From positions 1,798,001-1,862,000 of the forward strand of contig NW_026946366.1 in the NCBI RefSeq assembly GCF_035222375.1: a DNA stretch of 64,000 nt, in the 5' to 3' direction. The stretch comes from Podospora pseudocomata (lineage: Eukaryota > Ascomycota > Sordariomycetes > Sordariales > Podosporaceae). The notes below the pieces were generated by a model. That model was not told the origin of the DNA. It did not search any database and was given only the letters and a program-made list of their open reading frames with translations. The position numbers and the translations under genes were made by a program. Below, piece by piece: positions 11,768 to 22,664 of this stretch. How positions within the stretch are numbered: the first letter of the stretch is position 1; every line of letters begins with the position of its first letter.

Positions 11768-13757
11768 CTTCTCTTGGGATGAGGCGCCGGAGGACGGGCT
11801 TGGAATCGATATGGTTGTATGGATACGTGGTGTAAGTGGTGGTGATGGTAATTGGTTGCAGCATCAGTGGAAGAGCCCAGGTGAGAGAAGAGGAGCTAGA
11901 GGAGGCAGGGCATGATGACGACCAGGCCTCGGGTGCCCGTTCGCAACTTCCCAAGCCCCTGAAAGCACAACACAAAGTCGCTTCCCTTCCCACTGCCTAC
12001 GTGAAAGAAGGAAGGCATCCATCCGTGACACACTCACAGCTTGCACTAGCACTACGTCAGATGCCAGAATCAGCACGTGAAAGAAGGAACAGACCACAAT
12101 GTGGGTATCTACGAAATCCATATGACTCCAACCGTTTGACAGACAACTGTTTGCTGGAGAATACAACTAGCCGAGGTACTGCACAAGAGGTTGTACCGTG
12201 CATGACATGACGTGCAGGTCAGTTCCGGCTATGACCTGCCTCGTACATGTGAGTCAAGGGCCATCTTTACCGAAAACCATCGTGCCCGCCGCACCTCCGT
12301 TTTCGAGGTCGTCGTTGCTGTGCTCAAGTGTGTTGGTTTCGGTTATCTCGGAAGGGCCGGTAGAGATCTTATCTGCCGAAAGGATCCGACATGCTGCACA
12401 GTCAACCCCAACCCTCACCTTCTCAAGGCTTTGCAACTCCCGGACGCCGTTCCTTTCTTCCTTCTTGGCTAAATTCCCAGACATGACACAGGCACGTGGT
12501 GGAGAGGAGACAAGGAGCAATGCCTGCTGATGCCGTTGCTTGTCTCCAACCTCCAGGAGTTTCCCCAGACACGTTGTGGAGAGGCCATCCTGGCCGAATG
12601 AAATCTCCCTGACGGGCTCATGTGACGCTCAAAGAAGAAAAAAAAAAGGAGGAGACGAGATCGCAATCCCACACAAACCCCGAACGGTGCTCAGGTGAAT
12701 GTAGGGTACAATCCAGCTTAACGCCGTGGAGCGATGGACCAGGAACGGAATAGAGCAATGCAGCCCCGACATTTTTATTTTTGTTGACAAACAGCAGCTA
12801 AGCCCCAAGGGGAAAGGGAGCGTCAGGTTAGAGTTGACCGCCTCCATGCAGGCGGGACAGCGCACAGGTCTCTGGGCAGCCCAAGCTCCCTCAACAAAAG
12901 GTGGATTGGATGGCTGTGCCGTTGTCGCGTTCGAGCCAGCCCGTCGACATTTGGGCATTTGGGACATTTGGAATGATTGAACCCCTGCGAAGTCGGGTCC
13001 GTTGGGATTGGGGTGGGGACCTCTTCACAACTTTTTTGTTGCTGAAACTTGACGAGGAAGCGAAATCGGGCCCTGGGAACCCGGGGAGGGAAACAGTTAC
13101 AGAGTTTGAAGACGCTCCGATTCAATCGACGCATGCTCGGCTCACTCGTGCACCCAGACTGCTCGAAACCGGGAACTACCGACTGTATTTCGTACTCCTG
13201 CTCCGTATCCCCCAGCGTCGTTCGATGCTTGCTTTGGTTGCACCTGCGCGCATGGCCAGCTGCCCGTGACGGTGGGCCGAAACTGTTAACACCGTAAAGT
13301 GGAAAGAAAGAAAGAAAGGGCACGGGAAGCGGGGAGAGGGGAGCTGGGGAGGAGGAGAAAAGGCGGAGGGAGGGGGGTGGGTTGCCCGGGACTTGCTGGT
13401 TGGGCGATAGCTCCCCTCCACACATTCCAATGCGGAGGTCCGGGATCTGGCAATACTGACTTATACCCAGCCTGCCCCTGGTCTTTGACTCAGCTTCCCC
13501 TTTATCAATCCATTGCTCGCCGGTTTTTGTGCTGCTGTTGTTCATCCTCATCCTCATCATCATCATCATCATCTATCTGTCTTGTTTCCTTCGTCCATTG
13601 CTCTGCCTGCCTGCCTGCCTGCCTGCCTGCTTGCATTGCCATTGACTACTGCTATCTACTCCAAGCTCCCTCGAAGCTTCACCATCATCGTCATCTACAA
13701 GCCATTGCCATCTCACCAGCTTGAATTTCAGCAACCAAATCACACACAACCACCACA
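11768..13757. other. Divergent intergenic region, no gene recognised
   Basis: About 2 kb upstream of both the C45 gene (-) and the small mitochondrial-type gene (+). The open frames here are short and have shadow-like composition (for example Met and Asn runs from a CAT/ATC repeat at 13545-13572). The last 250 nt are CT-rich, like a fungal leader, and carry simple repeats. Confidence 0.5.
13603..13630. repeat. (CTGC)n microsatellite
   Basis: About seven tandem copies of CTGC in the presumed 5' leader of the gene starting at 13758. It is preceded by an imperfect (CAT)n tract at 13545-13572. Confidence 0.85.
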
Positions 13758-14478
13758 ATGTCGTCAAGAATCGCTCCCACCTTTTCCAAATTCACCCGCT
13801 CCCTCAGCACATCCTCCCCCGTCGCCCGCCCAAGTCACCTCCTCTCCGCCACCAGTGCTGCCACCAAGTCAGTAAGGAAACCGTCCCCTTCCGTCCTGGA
13901 GGAAAACGCAGAGGTATGTTTTCTTTCCCATCACATCCCCTTATCTACTCAACCAATTCTAACATGGTTCCCAGTCAACCCGCGCCCACTCAACCTCCAC
14001 CTCCCCGTCCCGCCCCACCCTCACCACTCTCCAAACCAGCCAACCTCACCCCTTCCGCTTCATGCAAACCTTCCACCACTCGGCCCCCCGCCCCGCCACG
14101 GCGCACCACACTGTCGACTCGCTCGTCCTCCCAGACCTCTTCGCCATGGACCCCAACTTTGACCCCTACAGCAACATCCGTGTCCCGCTCCTCCCGGATA
14201 ACATCTCTGGCCCCCCTTCCGGTCTGTTCGCCCCTGAGGTGTCGGATTTCGTGCCTGAACAAGCCGCAAAGGAGGTCAAGATTGTGGCTGCCAACCCCGA
14301 CAGTGTCGCGCTGCCAGAGGGCGGGTTTGTGGACGGTGTGGAGCTGAGGTTTGTGTATCAAATGCAGCCCGAGCAGAGCGGGCAGCAGGAGTATGATGAG
14401 ATGGGGAGTGGGATGATTAAGGATTTGTGGAGGGGGTTGGTGGACGATGTTATGGGTTCTAAAAACTCCACTGCTTAA
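13758..14478 (+). CDS. Small protein with probable mitochondrial targeting sequence, function unknown
   Basis: Not recognised. Model join(13758..13913, 13975..14478), 219 aa, with a 61-nt intron (GTATGT, TCTAACATG, CCCAG). The first 50 residues are rich in Ser, Arg and Ala with almost no acid (SSRIAPTFSKFTRSLSTSS), as in mitochondrial presequences. The region after the intron is again Ser/Thr-rich. A more ordered C-terminal part begins near VDSLVLPDLFAMDPNFDPYSNIRVPLLPDN and ends acidic. Codon-level composition supports translation of both exons, and removing the intron restores one frame. It could be a mitochondrial matrix or membrane-associated protein; no catalytic motif is visible. Confidence 0.78.
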
Positions 14479-15421
14479 GGGTTGCGGCAAAGTATGAGGT
14501 GGTTTGATTTGTTTTTTGTTTTGTTTTGATGATGTGAAGCGTTATATGGTTTTTTTAATCTGCTTTTTTATCTTTTCTTTTGTTATCACGGCATAGCTTT
14601 GATATCTCTTTTGGAGATTTTTTATTTTTATGGAACAAGCCTGTCAGCGGATTGACAGCGGGAGAGGGGGGGTCCGCATGGAAATAAGACAACGAGGCCG
14701 AGATTTGGCCATGACCGACAACAGTTACAGTCACTTCTGTGTTTTTTCTTGGAGTAGAGACCTTGATGGGGATATATACCTGCCAGCGTTGTCTGGTTTT
14801 GGTTTGGAGGGATATGAATGAAGTCACACGTTCCATTCCTTCACTTATTCACTCATTTACGTTGTTTCGGTTACAAAAGTGACTTGCTTATCGTCACCAC
14901 ACCGATGGCGACAGCATCCTTTTGGATGCCGAGCGGTCCGGCCGAATAATAGTTACACAACCCGGAGGTCCGCTGACACCGAGAGAAATATCTAGAACCG
15001 GGCTACCATCTGATCGTGGACGGGTATGAAATTTCCAATTTGTGGATTGCATCTCGAATAAACGTGCTTGAACTCAGCCACCAAACGGGAATGTGTTAAC
15101 ATCCCATCAACCAAAACGGTCACCTTGCCCACACGAAAACGGTCGCTTTGATTTTGATAGTTGATTTGATGCTATTTACACACTCCACATCACACCGCCC
15201 ATCTGCCCACCCACCACGTTACTACCTCCCAGTCCCACCGCCCCCATAAATTAATAAATCCCAGACCCAAGACCGCTACTCCCAGTTCAGTTTCTTCGTT
15301 GTCCCAATTAGCTGCATACGTACCTAGTTTCAGCAGCATCTTCCACCCTATTACCACAAAAACCCAGACCAAATCTCGCCCCGATCCCTTTACTCCCCAG
15401 CCCTGGCAGCCAAGGACGACT
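14479..15421. other. Convergent intergenic region
   Basis: 3' UTRs of the mitochondrial-type gene (+) and RAE1 (-). T-rich just after 14480. No convincing coding or RNA feature. Confidence 0.5.
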
Positions 15422-16640
15422 CTACCTCTTCTTAACGCTGGGTCTGGGCTTGCATTCGTCCGGCTGCACCGGGTGCAGCATGACCTTGTTAGGGTACCCA
15501 GCTGTGTTGCCCTGGTAGCCCTTGGCCCAATCGTAGCTGATGGCGTACGCAAATATGCTGCCGGTCTTGTTGAACGTCGTGGCAGCAATGCTACCACCGA
15601 CATTGGGGTACCCTTTCAGCCTATGCTTGGCGTCCTTATCCCAGAAGTGGAATGTGCCATCGCTGCCCGCGGTGCTGAAAGTGCCGTGGACGGGATGGAA
15701 AGAGATATCGTTGACAGCATACACGTTGGTGACGTTGCCCTGTGGGGGATCACGGTGGCACTTGAACGAGAAGTTGAGGCTGGGCGGCACGTGTTAGCTT
15801 CCTGGACCTTCACTTTGAGGCGAGAGTCGAGATCCCAAACTCACCTAGCATCCTTGTCTTCGACGTATTGAATGGCGCAGCGACCTTCAATACTACCAAT
15901 GGCGAAGCCCATCGAGTCGGTAAAGCAGCTCACCACCCTCGTTTGCCACTTAAGCGGACTCGTGATCGTCTTGTAGAACTTGGTTGGATCCTTCAGGTTG
16001 ATGACGTTGATGTATCTCTCGGCTGTCCCTATCACCAGGAGGTCGTTTCGTACGTCCATGGTGTACACACGTTCCTGGCACGTTACGGTCCCGACTGGTG
16101 TCTGTTGCCGGAAGTCCCAGTACTTGATGGTCTTGTCCCAGGAGCCTGTCACGGCCATGGGGGTGCCGCTGTTTTCGAAGTAGCGAACGGCGCGAACGGG
16201 CTGGTCATGTTGCGCAAACTGCATGGTTTGACTGGTTGCAAGGTCCACCACCTTGCCCTGTTTGTCGGCGCCTCCAGAGATTACTTTTGTGCCATCCTGT
16301 GAGTGAAATCAGCAACTGTGAAAATGTGCCAAGCAGACCAGAACCAGAACCAGAACCAGACTCGCCATACCTTGAAAAAGTCCACCGAGAACACCGGTCC
16401 ATCGTGGTCGTACGCGACTCTTCCCTCCCCTTGACCATTGCTCATGATCTCGTAGATCCGGACCTTCTTGTCCCAACTGGCTACCGCCAACAGATCTTTG
16501 GTATCGGCCGGGTTGGGGTTGAAAACGATGTCGGAGATGCTATCTTCTGGGCCATTGGCGAGCGCGACGTCGTTCTTCAAGTCTCCAAGGGTGTTACTCG
16601 CCGACGCAGACGACGTGCCAGATGAGAAAAGGCCTGCCAT
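15422..16640 (-). CDS. RAE1: Rae1/Gle2 WD40 mRNA export factor
   Basis: Nuclear pore-associated WD40 protein that binds Nup98 GLEBS motifs and promotes mRNA export. Model complement(15422..15779, 15845..16296, 16371..16640), 359 aa, the usual length for Rae1. Introns are 65 and 74 nt. Repeats are visible as ISDIVFNP...DLLAVASWDKKVRIYEI, GPVFSVDF...KVISGGADKQGKVVDL, PVRAVRYFENSGTPMAVTGSWDKTIKYWD, and the closing DISFHPVHGTFSTAGSDGTFHFWDKDAKHRL. The Rae1-specific C-terminus has SIFAYAISYDWAKGYQGN and a basic tail (RPSVKKR). The first intron contains four near-perfect CCAGAA hexamers at 16338-16360. The start is the only sensible ATG and gives the conserved Rae1 N-terminus. Confidence 0.95.
16338..16360. 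repeat. CCAGAA hexamer repeat within RAE1 intron 1
   Basis: Almost four tandem copies of CCAGAA (TTCTGG on the coding strand), close to the donor of the 74-nt first intron of RAE1. Confidence 0.8.
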
Positions 16641-18101
16641 TTTTGGTCGCGGGCGTGGCTACGCCGGAAAAAAAAAACAATTCGCTGTTTGTGTCGAGAC
16701 TATCGCGCGGTCGATCAAGGCCTTCGCCGGATATCAAAGATAGAATAGGAAGGGAAATTGTTCAGGTGGTTGTAAAGTTGTTCGAGAGATGGGAACAAGT
16801 CGCAAAAGTTGACAAAAGATTCCGTCGTCAGGTTCGCGAAGGCAGCTGCAGCACAATCCGACCAGAGAGCAAAGCAACGCGCCAGTGCCTCTCGCCAAGA
16901 CAAGTACCCGAATGCGTTCACTTGCACCAGCCTCACGAAAGAGCTTGGGTCACCACCAGATTCACTTGCTCTTTGTGGCTCGAATCCCACATGCCCAGCC
17001 ACAACCCACACACCCCACTGAGAGCACGAAGCCCCACTAAAAAGCTATCTATAAAAAAAATTCCACCATTCCCACTCCTTCTCGCTTTCCTCCTTTCGCA
17101 AGCACCCTCTCGCCCGACAAATCGCTATTCGAAGCTCACAAACGGAAAGATTTCCCTTCGGGGCATCTCTTTCACAATCACCACACAGCTTTGGGAGAAA
17201 GTCCCCGGACATTGCCGAGCGTGACTTGTCACGATCGGTGTTGCGGAAACGCGCCGCCACAGAAGCACAGCGGCTGATCTCTATTTTTGCCCGCCTTGTT
17301 CCTTGTCTTTTTCTGTTTTCATCGCCCGGCCTCATCACACCAAAGTCGACTTTGATTTCGCTTTCCCCCATGAGCTGGGTTACTTGTCTGTTTTGCGAGG
17401 CTGGAGACCACATGGACGAAGATATGAGTCCGCGCTCTGTGCTGTTCGGGATGGGCTCGTCTTGGTTCCTCTGAGGTTGGTGGATCGGGTCGATGGTGGG
17501 GCTGCCGTGGTGGCAGACGTCGTGGCTGGGAACGTCATGGCGCGGCTGGAGAATTTTCGTCACGATACCACAGATATGCGATTGCCCATCTCTCTCGAAA
17601 GAGGGGATGGAGTTACTCGACGGGGCTTATTCTCGGTGCGAGGGGGTGCTTCAACACAAACCTTGGTTACGTTTTGCCTCTGTCGACCTTGAAGGCTAGC
17701 CAGCATGGACGAGCCGAACACTCTGGGCTTCACTGGAGGTCACTTTTTTTTTCGTTCCCTGTTGGTTGGTCTGCTTGGCTGCTGGCATCTGGGGGCTTTT
17801 GAGGTCTGGGGGCTTTGCAGTCTACATGATGAGAACCACTAAAAGTCAAGCTCTGAGGTGCCAAAAGGTCCCGTTGATGACTTAAAATGCGTTATGGTAT
17901 CTGACTGACTGTCAAAGATTTTGTTCTTTTTGTTCTTGACATTATTAGATAGAAATGCGCTGTGCTCTAAATATGCAGCGTCTATGCCTTGTGTGTACGA
18001 GCGTTGTGAGGCCTGTTGAAGTCTCGCCGTCACCAATTTTCCCAATGCTGTCGTTTCCAATTCCCATGTACGGTTGAAGTCTCAGGAAAGCAAGAACCAC
18101 A
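16641..18101. other. RAE1 promoter and 3' flank of ECT1
   Basis: 1.46 kb between two minus-strand genes. Open frames in the 17.0-17.7 kb stretch lack conserved motifs and have no splice pattern I could support. A Y-shaped tRNA-like stem near 16970 was examined and rejected. Confidence 0.45.
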
Positions 18102-19523
18102 TCACTTCTGAAGCTTTTCCTCCTTCTTGCGCTGTTCCTCTTCGAGAAGCTCCCTCTCCTTATGAGCGGCCTCGATGTCGGCCTTCATGCCCTTGGCCCT
18201 TTGACGAGCTTCGTAGAGGTCTCTGCTCTTCATGATTCTTTGGACAATGGTACCGGCGTTGACTTCCTCGAATTCGTGGTGGCCAATCTCTCTGTAGATG
18301 CCCATCTCCTTGGGAGCCGCGTACACATCCTTTGTGGATGGCATAAATGATGTTGGGCCGTGGTAAACGGCATCGGGGGTGCTCCATGGGAACTTGGCCA
18401 AGTACTCCTTGGTAGGCTCGAAGGGGGCGCCGAAGATGACGGCATTGACGTACTAGATGATCATGTCAGTCAGTCGATCTGGAGGAGGAATGAGATGATG
18501 AGATGTTACCCTGCATTGCAGAACGCAGAGGCCGCGCTCGTAAATGTTCATGATGGGGTAGTTAACGCCCTTCCACTTGTTGATGACATCGTCGTCGTGG
18601 ACGCCAGCCGCCACAAACACCGGGCCGTAGTCCTCTCCCTTGCCCTTGCGCTCGTTGACGTTCTGCTCCGAGTACCAACCGTCCCTTCTGGCGAGCTCCT
18701 CCTCAGCTTCAACCACCATCTTGAGGAACTCGATGTGGCCGCTGGAGAAGAGGTCGAAACCGCCATCGACGTACACGACCCGTTGGCCAATCTTTGGCCC
18801 GATACCCCCAAACAACTTGTCGAACCCATTCTCCCCTGACCAGAACCAAACCTCCACACCGGGCTGCTTGGCCGTCTCATCCGCAGCATACAGCCTAATC
18901 CTCTCCTTCATCGCCTCGCCTTCCTTCTTCCTCTCCTCCGCTGTTCCTGGACCCTCCTCGCCCTCGAGCGTCTTTTGCAGCGACTTGATGAAATGCCCCC
19001 TCGTGCAAAGCAGCATCCTCCCAACCAAATCGGTAGTGGAGATACTCGGCGTCCGCTTCACTACCTTGAACCGATCGGCCGCCTTGACAAAGCGGTAGCA
19101 GTCCTCACCGCTGCCGTCAGAGGTGATGTCGTCGCCGTGGACAACGTACTTGCAGCCGTAGTGGGTGATCCAGTCCAGCTGGGTGACGTAGGGAGCGTAG
19201 GGGATGGACTTGGTGACCCAGCGGCAGGCGTCGGTGGCCATGAGGCGCTCCTTGAGGTTCATGACGGTGGGGCCCTTGTTTTCGAGGATGGCCTCGTCCG
19301 AGTGGACGCCGACGTAGAGCTCGTCGCCGAGTTGGCGGGCCTGAACTACGGCGCCAGCGTGGCCTATTATTACATCATTAGAGGTGAACGGTAGAGGATG
19401 GTATGGGTGTGGGGGAGACTGACCGTGGTGGAAGAAATCAAAACAGCCATCTACCCAGAGACGGCCCTCGAGGAGCTCAGGGGCTGGCTCGCCAGGGGGG
19501 TTGACGGGATCGGTGGCGCTCAT
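18102..19523 (-). CDS. ECT1: Ethanolamine-phosphate cytidylyltransferase
   Basis: Makes CDP-ethanolamine from CTP and phosphoethanolamine in the Kennedy pathway for phosphatidylethanolamine. Model complement(18102..18452, 18510..19363, 19424..19523), 434 aa. The first intron splits the codon just before the HxGH motif; joined, it reads FFHHGHAGAV, the intact catalytic motif of the N-terminal domain. Other family motifs are VGVHSDEAI, YVVHGDDI and RTPSISTTDLVGRML. The C-terminal domain starts at VYVDGGFDLFSSGHIEFLK, where the first His of HxGH is Ser. The end is a charged coiled-coil-like tail (ERELLEEEQRKKEEKLQK). The start at 19523 (SATDP) was preferred; an ATG 12 nt upstream is also in frame. 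Confidence 0.94.
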
Positions 19524-20581
19524 GGCTGGTGACACAAAAGGGGTATGTTGTTGGGGAGTGTTTGCGTTGCTGGGTGGTGGCCAGGAGTGGTGTTTGTGAC
19601 TTCAAAAATATAACCGACGGAGTCAAATAGCAGCTACAATGGAACCCAAAAATTGAACTGTAACTAACAAGAGAAGATGTTGTGGAATGAAAAGCACAAC
19701 ATTGGCAATCAAGACCCTAAAGATGTGTTTAATTGCCCAGGAAGCCAATTTGGGCATTGAGTGTCTGCCCCTCCACCCCTCCTCCTCGGCTGGCCCCTCC
19801 CCCACCTTCGGTGCAGCGATCTAATGCAGGGTCTCAAACTACCCGCGCTCATCTCAGATCAGGTTGGCCTCTCCGAGTCCCATCTTCGATCACGGGAGGA
19901 CGGGAAACAGGAGGCAACAGAGATATCTATAAGGTATGGGAAGGGTCGGGAATCCTGGACATGGACCAACCTTGCACCACCATCCATGTTTCAGAAGGGT
20001 CGACCGCTGGACAACCCCAACTTGTTCCCCAGATTTTCAACTGCCCTCAACCCAGGGAAAAGACGCGGCCGCTTGAGCTAGCGGTTGATGTGCTGTGACG
20101 ATTCAACGTCAATGCCCCGACGGCGGCGAGTTCGCGGCTCTGGATTTGACAGACGACGGTCGAAATGGTGTTCAGGCGGGTGCCCGTTCGTCGTCACCTG
20201 CATCAGACGGCATGGGGAACCCCCTGGAAACATGCGGCCGCCTTACTCTCCCGGCCATGTGCTTTTTTTGCTACGATAGAGAGAGCTTTGGTAATGGTTT
20301 AAGAAGCACGGCTGTCCCTTCTTCGTCTCTTTTCTTTTGTCTCTGTGTATCGTCAACACCATAGACATCACCACATCTTGATATCCAACCCCTGTCGCAC
20401 AACGCCTACGAACCCTGTCAGCGGAACATAGGGGACTGCTAAAGCATCCAACAGCTCCTGCCGGATCCAGGGCGCTAAGGTATCCCCAGCAAATGGCGGC
20501 TCGTTGTTGCCCTTGTGCCTTGCCCAAAGAGGTCATTTTCGCACACATCCCAGGAAAGAGGAAGCAGTGAGACTGTGAGAC
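19524..20581. other. Divergent promoter region of ECT1 and the 20.6-kb gene
   Basis: About 1.06 kb. No protein-like open frame. No RNA gene or repeat of note seen. Confidence 0.5.
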
Positions 20582-22186
20582 ATGCAGCGCTCGGGAGCCA
20601 CACCGACGCAGACGGCCGCGCCCTTTTTCGCGTCCCTGTTTGGCGGCGGTCATCACTCGTCCAACTCCAACTCCAACTCCAACTCCAACTCCAACTCCAA
20701 CTCGCACTCGCACGACGACCCCTCGTCGCTGTCTCCCACCACCAGGAAATCTCCGGGAAAATCCATCAGGTCGCTCTCCCGTCCCACCAGCTCGGGCGTC
20801 GACGCCGCCGGTGACACAGGGGCTAGTCCAGCCCGGCAACACAACGTTCTCCACAAGAGCCGCGATCGCAGGCCCTCATTTGGTCGCAAGCCCTCCTTCT
20901 CCTTTGCCTCGTCCAGCTCCCCGAAGCGCCGCGCAAACTCGTCGTCGTCGGCCAATGGCGCCGCAAGACCTCCGGCCATCCAGCTCTTCCCCGACACCGA
21001 CAATCCCGTGCCTCCGCTCCCCGACTACGCCCTCGCCCAGGCCGTGAACAAGTTGTCGAGAGAGACCGACGCCGTGCTGTCATCCCCCACCTCGACCCCT
21101 GAGGGCTTCTCCAAGATGCTCAGTCGCACGACACCCGCGAACGGCCAGCTGGCTCCCCCTCCTGTTCTCCAGGGCGGAAGCAGCAGTGGCCAACCGAGCG
21201 AGCTGAGCGTGGTGCACCAGCATATTCAAGAGACGGCGAATAAGAGGATATCGACGTTGGACTATCTGCGCAAGGCGTAAGCCCCCGCTCCACTCTCTGC
21301 CATCTCCAAACCACATCACTGACACTTGTCCCGTTTTTTTTCCAGCCACGAAGGCCGCATCTACTGGTTCAACACCCTCCTCTTTGACAAACCCGACCTC
21401 CAACGCATGCCTTATTTCGATCCCCGCAAACTCGCCCGCCGAGCCACAAACTACCTGCTGCTTGGAATCTCCCTACCAGCAGTGATAGACCTCAACAGCA
21501 GCAACGCTGTTGAATTCCTCAAATCCTTCAACACCCTCCTCACAGAATTCGACTCGTTTCAGCAACTCCACTCCGAATCAGGCGCTTCGTCCTCTTCGTT
21601 GTCACGAGCGAGAATACCACAGATGTTCCGCCGCGCCGCCGGCCCTGCCAAGACAAGACGATCCTCCAGCGCGACCACGGCGGCGGCAGCGGCGGCGACG
21701 GCATCGCTGGCCGGCACAGCAGGGGAGTCCTCCCTCGGAGAGCAGCAGCTCGCTCAGCTGGAGAGTCTGGCGCTCACACCATCAATCACCAACACCTCCA
21801 CCACTTACCCGGGTGTAGGATCAGGAACGGTCAACGTCACGCATCCAGCGTCGATTATGAACTTTGCGGGGTCCGAGATTGATTTACTTCCCGGGGAGGA
21901 GTACACCCACCTGCTCACGCCAAGTCTGCCGTTTGACCCGGACTTTTTCGAGACGTTTGCCACTTTGTGTGATGTCTTGATTGATACGTACACGAGATTG
22001 CTGGGGCTGCTGCCGAGTCCGAATCATTGTGGGGGGAGCGTGGCCGAGTTGTTTAGCAAGGCGGATGGGAAGGTGAGGAAGTTGTTGGTTCAGGGGGTTG
22101 TGAGGGAGTTTGAGGAGGGGACGAGAGCCGGGGTGAAGAGTGAGGTTGCGAATGTGGGGAAGGTGGTGTTGAGCGGGTTGATGTGA
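20582..22186 (+). CDS. Conserved-looking fungal protein, function unknown, with Asn-Ser repeat
   Basis: Not recognised. Model join(20582..21276, 21346..22186), 511 aa; the 69-nt intron has GTAAGC, CACTGAC and a pyrimidine-rich TTTTTTTTCCAG. The N-terminal 220 residues are low complexity (Ser, Asn, Pro, basic) and include an Asn-Ser dipeptide run from a hexanucleotide repeat. An ordered region starts at ETANKRISTLDYLRKAHEGRIYWFNTLLF and continues through RKLARRATNYLLLGISLPAVIDLNSS and FLKSFNTLLTEFDSFQQLHSE. A second ordered region, FDPDFFETFATLCDVLIDTYTRLLGLLPSP through SEVANVGKVVLSGLM, looks helical. The two helical blocks are separated by a Ser/Ala-rich linker. It has no signal peptide or membrane segment. 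It could be a cytosolic scaffold, but nothing in the sequence says of what. Confidence 0.82.
20660..20701 (+). repeat. TCCAAC hexanucleotide tandem repeat, seven copies
   Basis: Seven perfect copies in frame within the coding sequence, encoding alternating Ser-Asn. Being a multiple of three, copy-number change would keep the frame. Confidence 0.95.
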
Positions 22187-22664
22187 GGGATAGGAATAGG
22201 CTGGTTGGAAAGTTGGGGAGCATCTATCTACAGCATGGGTGGGAGGAAGGGTGCATGGCGTTCACGGAAGCAACGTATGTGGTTATTTTTTTTTTGATTT
22301 TTTTTTGAAGGGACTGGAATTTTAGCAGAGATATCCTGTTGGCATTTTACAAAGGTATACCAAGCAATATTAGCGTTGAACTCGATGCGCGTTGATAAGT
22401 TTTGATCTATATACTCCTGTCCGGTACCTGTGGAATATTGACATCCCATGTGTCATGAAGTCGTTTGATGCTGTCATGTGAGATGGGATATGCCATGTGA
22501 TGCTGCTTATACAAAGGAAATGACAAAAGGAAGGATGAAAACACACGCTCGCTCGCTGTCCGCAAATGCCACATCACAAAAATCACAACCCCAACACCGA
22601 CCCCAGCCCCCTTTTACCCCTGAACCACCTCTCCACTTGCCACTTATCACCTCATAATCCCCTT
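22187..22664. other. Convergent intergenic region
   Basis: 3' UTRs of two facing genes, with T-rich tracts near 22290-22305. Nothing else seen. Confidence 0.5.

Noticed and set aside
12823-13572. 249-codon minus-strand frame
   Set aside because: Its start is a poly-Met/Asn run from a CAT/ATC microsatellite, and the rest lacks protein-like features; it lies in promoter DNA.
16960-17000. tRNA-like T-arm (GTGG CTCGAAT CCCAC)
   Set aside because: No A-box, D-arm or anticodon stem upstream; a chance hairpin.
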